Part shown: piece after piece, positions 6,817 to 10,422 of the stretch
How the letters are laid out: each line of letters opens with the position of its first letter
Position numbering within the stretch: the stretch's first letter is position 1
Source: an uncultured Bacteroidota bacterium
GTDB taxonomy: Bacteria > Bacteroidota > Bacteroidia > Chitinophagales > Chitinophagaceae
NCBI GenBank assembly: GCA_903906615.1
Contig: CAIVKT010000660.1
Coordinates: 1 to 10,422 of the forward strand
Direction of reading: 5' to 3'
Length of the DNA stretch: 10,422 bases
Made by a program: the position numbers and the translations under genes
Notes under the pieces: model-generated
The model's input: the letters and a program-made list of their open reading frames with translations, nothing else
Told to the model about the DNA's origin: nothing
Databases searched by the model: none

Positions 6817-7083
6817 ATGAAAACAAAACATCCAGTTGTGAATATTGTACTTGAACAAAGTAATAACAAACCTCTAAAGAGGCTTAGAAAGGAAACACCT
6901 ACAGAAGTGAAGAAAAAAATCAGGACAGCATTGGCAGATCTTCGTGCGGGTAATACTTCCGGCTTTATTTCATTTTCGGCAGATGAGTTCGAGCAGTTTT
7001 CACAATCATTACCAATTTCCGGCATTGAGCAATTGAGCCCCGTCCGAACGGATAGTTCATCCGGGCAGGCATTAGGTCATTGA
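6817..7083 (+). CDS. Small hypothetical protein, probably co-transcribed with the upstream gene
   Basis: An 88-aa ORF whose ATG lies 4 bp after the stop of the secreted protein gene, a spacing that suggests one transcript and translational coupling. The N-terminal half is basic (KPLKRLRKETPTEVKKKIRT) and could form a helix; the middle has ADLRAGNTSGFISFSADEFE, and the tail is Ser-rich and probably disordered. There is no signal peptide or TM segment, so it is predicted cytoplasmic, unlike its neighbour. I recognise no family. Its base composition is more AT-rich than the upstream gene, and it ends 9 bp from the convergent gene at 7093. It could be a non-conserved reading frame. Confidence 0.45.
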   Translation: MKTKHPVVNIVLEQSNNKPLKRLRKETPTEVKKKIRTALADLRAGNTSGFISFSADEFEQFSQSLPISGIEQLSPVRTDSSSGQALGH

Positions 7084-7092
7084 GCGATTTTA

Positions 7093-7332
7093 CTATTTCT
7101 TCCTCATTTTCTCTATAATATCGCTTACGGCCAGCACCACCTCGTAGGGTATGGCGGCTATTTCATCTCCTGTTATGTCGAACCTGCCCAGCGCCGACCA
7201 CGACATATAGAAGCGGGGGTAATTTTTGATATTGACCTCGTAGTACATACCGTCTTTCCTTAGTTGGGGTACTATAATGGCCAGGTGGCTCTTTTTATGG
7301 AGCGTAAATTCTTTGGAGAAGCTGTTTGACAC
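7093..7332 (-). CDS. Small conserved-looking protein of unknown function
   Basis: 79 aa from the GTG at 7332; an in-frame TTG at 7353 would give 86 aa. I prefer the GTG because TACATTTG (7344-7337), an exact match to the Bacteroidota -7 element, lies inside the longer version, 4 nt before the GTG. The sequence FTLHKKSHLAIIVPQLRKDG, YYEVNIKNYPRFYMSWSALG, then IPYEVVLAVSDIIEKMRKK is compact and globular: strands followed by a C-terminal amphipathic helix ending in a basic tail. There is no signal peptide or TM segment. No family was recognised, but the dense hydrophobic pattern and codon use look genuinely coding. It is convergent with the small ORF at 6817 with no room for a terminator between them. 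Confidence 0.65.
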   Translation of the reverse strand: MSNSFSKEFTLHKKSHLAIIVPQLRKDGMYYEVNIKNYPRFYMSWSALGRFDITGDEIAAIPYEVVLAVSDIIEKMRKK

Positions 7333-7336
7333 CCGG

Positions 7337-7344
7337 CAAATGTA
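7337..7344 (-). promoter_or_regulatory. -7 promoter element 4 nt before the GTG start
   Basis: TACATTTG on the minus strand matches TAnnTTTG exactly; the 4-nt spacer CCGG leads straight into GTG. This is the same geometry as at the enoyl-CoA hydratase-family gene and suggests a leaderless or near-leaderless mRNA. No clear -33 TTTG is present. Confidence 0.4.
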
Positions 7345-7528
7345 CTTATACAAGCCTGAAATAAGTGCCGGGCTGTGGCCGCTAACACCTTATTTTAATC
7401 AATATAGGTGCGCCAACCAAACGTTTTCCACTTTTACTCCGTCTTATTAAGTACAAGCAGTTTTTAAAGAAAGATGATATTTTATTAATTATCAACGATT
7501 TCACAGAAATATTTTAAAACATACTCAG

Positions 7529-7852
7529 ATGAATGTAGGCCTGGCAATTAAGTCGATCAGAAAGAAACTTTCCATCACCCAGTACGAACTGGCTGAACGT
7601 TGTGAACTATCGCAAACCTCCCTGTCGCAGATAGAGACGGGCGTAAAACGCCCCAGCCAGCGAACTATATCTAAAGTATGCACAGTATTAGACATACCCG
7701 AATCCATTATATACATTGTAGCTATGCAGGAAGCTGATGTGCCACCGAGCAAAAAAGGCGTTTATGAGCTGGTATACCCATCTATAAAGAGCCTGGCCCT
7801 GCAAATGGTGAGCTCTGAGCATATGAACCTTGTAAATATGGAAATGGCATAA
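7529..7852 (+). CDS. XRE/Cro-type helix-turn-helix transcriptional regulator
   Basis: A 107-aa protein. Residues about 3-58 are a canonical XRE DNA-binding domain: IKSIRKKLSITQYELAERCE, then LSQTSLSQIETGVKRPSQRT, ISKVCTVLDIP. The recognition helix is the SQTSLSQIETG region, with the usual E-x-G-x-x-x-P turn. The C-terminal ~45 residues (ESIIYIVAMQEADVPPSKKG and on to the end) are not a known effector domain and could serve dimerisation. It is a single-gene unit with an AT-rich upstream region and its own terminator. No toxin or phage gene adjoins it, so an antitoxin or repressor role is not supported; autoregulation is likely by family habit only. Confidence 0.9.
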   Translation: MNVGLAIKSIRKKLSITQYELAERCELSQTSLSQIETGVKRPSQRTISKVCTVLDIPESIIYIVAMQEADVPPSKKGVYELVYPSIKSLALQMVSSEHMNLVNMEMA

Positions 7853-7882
7853 GAAAAATTACCCCTTCTGCTCTGTTTCAAC

Positions 7883-7912
7883 AAAAGCCCGTGTAGCAAT
7901 ACGCGGGTTTTT
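7883..7912 (+). terminator. Intrinsic terminator of the HTH regulator gene
   Basis: AAAAGCCCGTG (7883-7893) pairs with CGCGGGTTTTT (7902-7912), an 11-bp stem including two G-T wobbles, with an 8-nt loop and a T-rich continuation (TTTTTCGTTTTCT). It lies 31 nt after the stop codon. The A-rich 5' arm makes it potentially active in both directions. The T-tail overlaps the likely -33 region of the next gene. Confidence 0.85.
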
Positions 7913-7915
7913 CGT

Positions 7916-7945
7916 TTTCTAAGCCCGGATATTGTATTATTTTAG
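7916..7945 (+). promoter_or_regulatory. Probable promoter of the large secreted protein gene
   Basis: TTTC (7916-7919), 18 nt, then TATTTTAG (7938-7945): one mismatch each to the Bacteroidota -33 TTTG and -7 TAnnTTTG, at the usual spacing. It would give a leader of about 15 nt before the ATG at 7967. The -33 element is shared with the preceding terminator's T-tail. Confidence 0.4.
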
Positions 7946-7966
7946 CGCTCAATAAGTTTATGTGTT

Positions 7967-9619
7967 ATGAAATATACTCATTCATTATTCGTATTCCTTT
8001 TTGTTTTGTTGCCACTGTGTGGCTTTGCGCAGGAGCAAAAGCAAATGAGCGACCCGCTGGATATGAGGCCTGTGGGCTGGAACAAGGTATTGTGCATGAA
8101 AAACGGCAATACCTTGCTTTTTCATTTTGAGCCCAGCAAGCCGCTGGAACTTAATGTATTTGATAGCTCGCATAGGCTGGTAGCGGTAAAGAAGCATAGT
8201 CTTAGATTTCTGGGCGTGTCTGGGCAGACTTATTTGAAGGGACTTTACGAAATAAACGGTGACGCTGTGCTATTTGCCAATGATGAGCACCTCAACAAGC
8301 ATGTTTTGGTGCGGGTTCGTTTTAGCGGCAATGATGGTTCTTTGACAGAAGAAAAGATCATAGGCGAATCTCCTTCGTCTATCAGGGTCACAGATTTTAA
8401 TGTGATGAAAAGCACTGACGATGATTCGTACCAGGTATTATTTGCAACAGATAATGCCCCATTTAAAAAGTGCAATGTACACGTCTCTTTTTTCAACAAT
8501 AAGCACGAGGTAATAAAAGATGTGGCCATTCCGGTAAAAAGAGCTGATTTCGATTTCTTTGACATAATAGGTACACAAAGTACCCACGCAGGTATTTGCA
8601 TAAATATTAGTCTGAAAGCAGAGATAGGTAACACCACCAGCCATGTAAACTATAGCGATGCTAATACGGCATCAAAGTACAATCATACACTCTATACCTA
8701 CTTCATTCCTGTAAATAGCAGTACTGTTCGTGAAACCAGCATGATCCTGGAAAAAGACATTAATCCTAATTACACTAACGTAACATTTGATCCTTTTGCC
8801 AAAAGCCTGAATGTATTAATGTTTAGCTATTTGAGATATTTTTACAAGGTAGGACTTGATTACCAACCAGCAGCCCAGATGGGCTCACTCTTCCTTAGCA
8901 TAGACACGGCTGATATGCTCGCAAAGCACAACTGGGTAAACAATGACATGGCTAATGTGTATTACCAGGCGCAAACAGACAGTACGAAGCTGTTTGATGG
9001 TATACCGTTAAAAATGTTCACTAATGAATATGGCCTGACTACTGTAGTTTATGAATCGTTTGCCATACGTGGCGTAACCGAAACGAGCGTACTATATGGC
9101 CATGAGAATTTTATGGGTAATATTTGCATCACACAGATTGATGATACAGGCAAAGAGCTGTGGGGTACTGTGTTGCCGAAAGCCCAATACTATAAAAGCT
9201 ACCACGACTACTGCTATCCTTATATGCTGTCAAAAAAAGAGCAGGACAATATGATATTCGCTTATGAAGCGTCTGAGCAGGTGTATAACCGCCAGTTTGT
9301 ATCTTTAAATGCTTATACCCGCAACAGGGACTACTACATCATATACAACGATAAAGACAAGAATTTTAACAACAGCATGAGCGCGCCCGGTGATACGGTG
9401 TATGACTTTGGCCGCACCAATGCCTGCTACTATAAATTGGGCAGGGGTAAGGTGGTGACCAAGCATTATGTATTCGGCACACCGGCAGAAAATGAATACA
9501 CATGCAGCTTTATAGAGGGTGCTGACTTTGATGCAAAGAGAGGCGTATACGCAGCCTTAGTGCAGTACAAAAAGAATGACGAAGTGTCGTTGCGGATGGC
9601 ATGGAGCCATTTGGAATAA
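7967..9619 (+). CDS. Large secreted protein, function unknown
   Basis: A 550-aa protein with a clear signal peptide (MKYTHSLFVFLFVLLPLCGF then AQ), probably cleaved in the GFA-Q context usual in this phylum, so it is periplasmic or secreted. There is no lipobox, no C-terminal sorting domain and no TM segment after the leader. The mature part is rich in aromatic residues and short alternating strands, with several recurring patterns of a strand, an Asp/Gly turn and another strand (for example VFDSSHRLVAV, VHVSFFNNKHEVIKDVAIPV, ITQIDDTGKELWG), which suggests a beta-propeller-like fold; this is inference. The ITQIDDTGKELWG segment near residue 395 resembles propeller blades with a D-x-x-G-x-x-x-W motif. 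No catalytic motif is recognised. It is convergent with the small membrane protein, 10 bp away. Confidence 0.85.
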   Translation: MKYTHSLFVFLFVLLPLCGFAQEQKQMSDPLDMRPVGWNKVLCMKNGNTLLFHFEPSKPLELNVFDSSHRLVAVKKHSLRFLGVSGQTYLKGLYEINGDAVLFANDEHLNKHVLVRVRFSGNDGSLTEEKIIGESPSSIRVTDFNVMKSTDDDSYQVLFATDNAPFKKCNVHVSFFNNKHEVIKDVAIPVKRADFDFFDIIGTQSTHAGICINISLKAEIGNTTSHVNYSDANTASKYNHTLYTYFIPVNSSTVRETSMILEKDINPNYTNVTFDPFAKSLNVLMFSYLRYFYKVGLDYQPAAQMGSLFLSIDTADMLAKHNWVNNDMANVYYQAQTDSTKLFDGIPLKMFTNEYGLTTVVYESFAIRGVTETSVLYGHENFMGNICITQIDDTGKELWGTVLPKAQYYKSYHDYCYPYMLSKKEQDNMIFAYEASEQVYNRQFVSLNAYTRNRDYYIIYNDKDKNFNNSMSAPGDTVYDFGRTNACYYKLGRGKVVTKHYVFGTPAENEYTCSFIEGADFDAKRGVYAALVQYKKNDEVSLRMAWSHLE

Positions 9620-9629
9620 AGAAAGCTGC

Positions 9630-9905
9630 TTAGTGCGATGCAGTAGCGATGCCGCTTACTGCCTTCAATACAACGATCACGGTTTTTACAATTCCGGTAT
9701 GAGCGGCGACATTTGCCTTTGCAGTATTGGCAGGATCCTGGGACTGATCAGCGGGTTGAGTGCTGCTTACCACAGTAGCCGTAGCGTTCAACGCCCTGCT
9801 CACATCATCCCAATTGATGACCAGCATCATGCTCATATACAGCAGCACAGACCACAACATAGACCTGCCGATAAACAAGATTTTCTTTTGTGTGCGTGGT
9901 TTCAT
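9630..9905 (-). CDS. Small membrane protein of unknown function
   Basis: 91 aa from the ATG at 9905, preceded on the minus strand by AAAAGG at a fair ribosome-binding distance. A basic N-terminus (MKPRTQKK) is followed by a TM segment at about 9-31 (ILFIGRSMLWSVLLYMSMML and on). The middle is polar and Ala/Thr/Gln-rich (ATATVVSSTQPADQSQDPAN), and a second hydrophobic stretch lies at about 69-88 (IVKTVIVVLKAVSGIATA). With the positive N-terminus, both ends are probably on the cytoplasmic side. No family was recognised. A well-formed promoter upstream supports it as a real gene rather than an antisense frame. Confidence 0.65.
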   Translation of the reverse strand: MKPRTQKKILFIGRSMLWSVLLYMSMMLVINWDDVSRALNATATVVSSTQPADQSQDPANTAKANVAAHTGIVKTVIVVLKAVSGIATASH

Positions 9906-9924
9906 ATGTTGCCTTTTAACAAGG

Positions 9925-9954
9925 TAAAGGTACTATAGTTTCGGTATATTCAAA
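9925..9954 (-). promoter_or_regulatory. Bacteroidota-type promoter for the small membrane protein gene
   Basis: On the minus strand, TTTG (9954-9951), 18 nt, then TACCTTTA (9932-9925). The -33 is exact and the -7 differs from TAnnTTTG only in the last base. Spacing is as expected, with a leader of about 15 nt to the ATG at 9905. This is the best two-element promoter match in the window. Confidence 0.6.
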
Positions 9955-9997
9955 AAAATCTTACGGTAATTAGGGGTAAAGGAGCGAATTTTTCAGG

Positions 9998-10015
9998 CAG
10001 TGGGCATAGCCACTG
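9998..10015. repeat. Small hairpin in the gene-free right end
   Basis: CAGTGG (9998-10003) and CCACTG (10010-10015) form a perfect 6-bp stem with a 6-nt loop, followed by TAAAATATTAGAT on the plus strand. It might be a weak terminator or chance. The 517-bp stretch 9906-10422 holds no convincing gene, only the promoter, hairpins and repeats listed here. Confidence 0.35.
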
Positions 10016-10032
10016 TAAAATATTAGATACCT

Positions 10033-10129
10033 AAAAGGATAAGGGCCCGGTGCTTTGCGCCGGGCCCTTACTTGGGGAAAAGAAAGAGGATGTATTAGAA
10101 GGGAAGTTACTTTTAAATCTGTTTGTACA
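10033..10129. repeat. Long direct repeat, copy 1 (hairpin plus conserved tail)
   Basis: This ~97-bp block recurs at 10319-10422 in the same orientation. Shared parts in order: AAAAGGATAAGGGCCCGG, the loop, CCGGGCCCTTA, a G-rich then A-rich run, AAAGAGGATGTATTAGAAGG and TTACTTTTAAATCTGTTTG ending in TACA. Differences are mainly in the hairpin loop and in homopolymer length. Its stem-loop is at 10041-10069. Confidence 0.85.
10041..10069 (-). terminator. Very stable stem-loop, copy 1 (terminator-like)
   Basis: AAGGGCCCGG (10041-10050) pairs with CCGGGCCCTT (10060-10069); the inner TGC and GCG can extend the stem to 13 bp around TTT. The better T-rich tail is on the minus strand (ATCCTTTTAGG), so I read it as a minus-strand terminator, but it could act both ways or serve as a repeat's structural core. 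Confidence 0.5.
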
Positions 10130-10210
10130 ATAGGTATTAAAAGTATCATGCCAGCAGGTGATGTATTCTTTCTTCTCGTTTGATTCCCGCGTTTTGGATG
10201 GCGCAGTGTA

Positions 10211-10226
10211 AACGGTTGAAACCGTT
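10211..10226. repeat. REP-like palindrome 1
   Basis: AACGGT (10211-10216), loop TGAA, ACCGTT (10221-10226). Flanking GTG and CAC (10207-10209, 10228-10230) can add an interrupted outer stem. It shares the 14-bp core ACGGTTGAAACCGT with the palindrome 41 bp downstream. Confidence 0.65.
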
Positions 10227-10249
10227 GCACGTTTAATTTATAATAGAAA

Positions 10250-10269
10250 CCCACGGTTGAAACCGTGGG
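10250..10269. repeat. REP-like palindrome 2
   Basis: CCCACGGT (10250-10257), loop TGAA, ACCGTGGG (10262-10269): a perfect 8-bp stem with the same loop and core as palindrome 1, in the same orientation. Paired GC-rich palindromes in an intergenic space resemble REP elements mobilised by RAYT (IS200-like) transposases; no such transposase is in the window. Confidence 0.65.
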
Positions 10270-10318
10270 CTATATTAGCATTGCTTAATAATACATGCCT
10301 TGTGATTATAATTTCATA

Positions 10319-10422
10319 AAAAGGATAAGGGCCCGGTGCTTCTCGCGCCGGGCCCTTATTGGGGGGAAAAAAATAAAGAGGATGTATTAGAAGGGAAATT
10401 TACTTTTAAATCTGTTTGTACA
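10319..10422. repeat. Long direct repeat, copy 2 (reaches the window edge)
   Basis: Second copy of the 10033-10129 block, offset by 286 bp. It reaches the last base of the window and may continue. Its stem-loop is at 10327-10357. The segment AAAGAGGATGTATTAGAAGG is identical to copy 1; small differences are an extra A/T in the homopolymer tracts. Confidence 0.85.
10327..10357 (-). terminator. Very stable stem-loop, copy 2 (terminator-like)
   Basis: AAGGGCCCGG (10327-10336) pairs with CCGGGCCCTT (10348-10357), extended inward by TGC and GCG around TTCTC. On the minus strand it is followed by ATCCTTTTTATG, a T-rich tail. It would suit termination of a minus-strand gene entering from beyond the right edge. 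Confidence 0.5.

Noticed and set aside
6817..7852. Toxin-antitoxin module formed by the small ORFs and the XRE protein
   Set aside because: The small genes are on different strands, separated by promoters and gaps, and none shows a toxin fold signature.
8245..8637. Minus-strand 130-codon open frame inside the large secreted protein gene
   Set aside because: Antisense shadow with no promoter or domain.
9970..10254. Minus-strand 94-codon open frame in the right-end repeat region
   Set aside because: It runs through the hairpin repeat and a palindrome, has no promoter or family, and is not preserved in the second repeat copy.
10033..10422. CRISPR-like array
   Set aside because: Only two long units spaced 286 bp apart and no regular short repeats or spacers; no cas genes.

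Overview
The window looks like chromosomal DNA of a member of the Bacteroidota, most likely of the Chitinophagaceae or a close relative. The evidence is a TonB-dependent receptor with an N-terminal carboxypeptidase-like regulatory domain, several exported proteins with Bacteroidota-style signal peptides (A-Q cleavage sites or a terminal lipobox Cys), weak Shine-Dalgarno signals, and promoter-like TAnnTTTG (-7) elements close to start codons. The taxonomic call is inference from style; there is no rRNA or marker gene.

Layout. 1-120 (-): 5' end of an enoyl-CoA hydratase/isomerase family gene. 121-225: its likely promoter, short AATTCGGCAATTA repeats and a perfect 14-bp hairpin ending the next transcript. 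226-2619 (-): TonB-dependent outer-membrane receptor. 2620-2845: leader region with two tandem copies of a dispersed repeat. 2846-3397 (-): small lipocalin-like lipoprotein. 3497-5173 (+): exported YtcJ-type amidohydrolase. 5180-5235: a third, diverged copy of the dispersed repeat. 5289-5822 (-): two-TM protein of unknown function. 5919-6812 (+): secreted two-domain protein, followed 4 bp later by a small ORF (6817-7083). 7093-7332 (-): small conserved-looking protein. 7333-7528: AT-rich gap. 7529-7852 (+): XRE-type HTH regulator with its own terminator. 7967-9619 (+): large secreted protein of unknown function. 9630-9905 (-): small membrane protein with a good Bacteroidota promoter. 9906-10422: no gene; two copies of a ~100-bp hairpin repeat flanking a pair of REP-like palindromes.

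The genes do not form one obvious pathway. Most act at the cell envelope (receptor, lipoproteins, secreted proteins, small membrane proteins) and are mostly single-gene transcription units with frequent strand switches. I found no convincing defence, toxin-antitoxin, CRISPR, phage or transposase module. The most interesting material is non-coding: the repeat cluster at the right end, the dispersed repeat near 2.7 and 5.2 kb, and promoter elements lying so close to start codons that they suggest leaderless or near-leaderless mRNAs and decide non-ATG starts.
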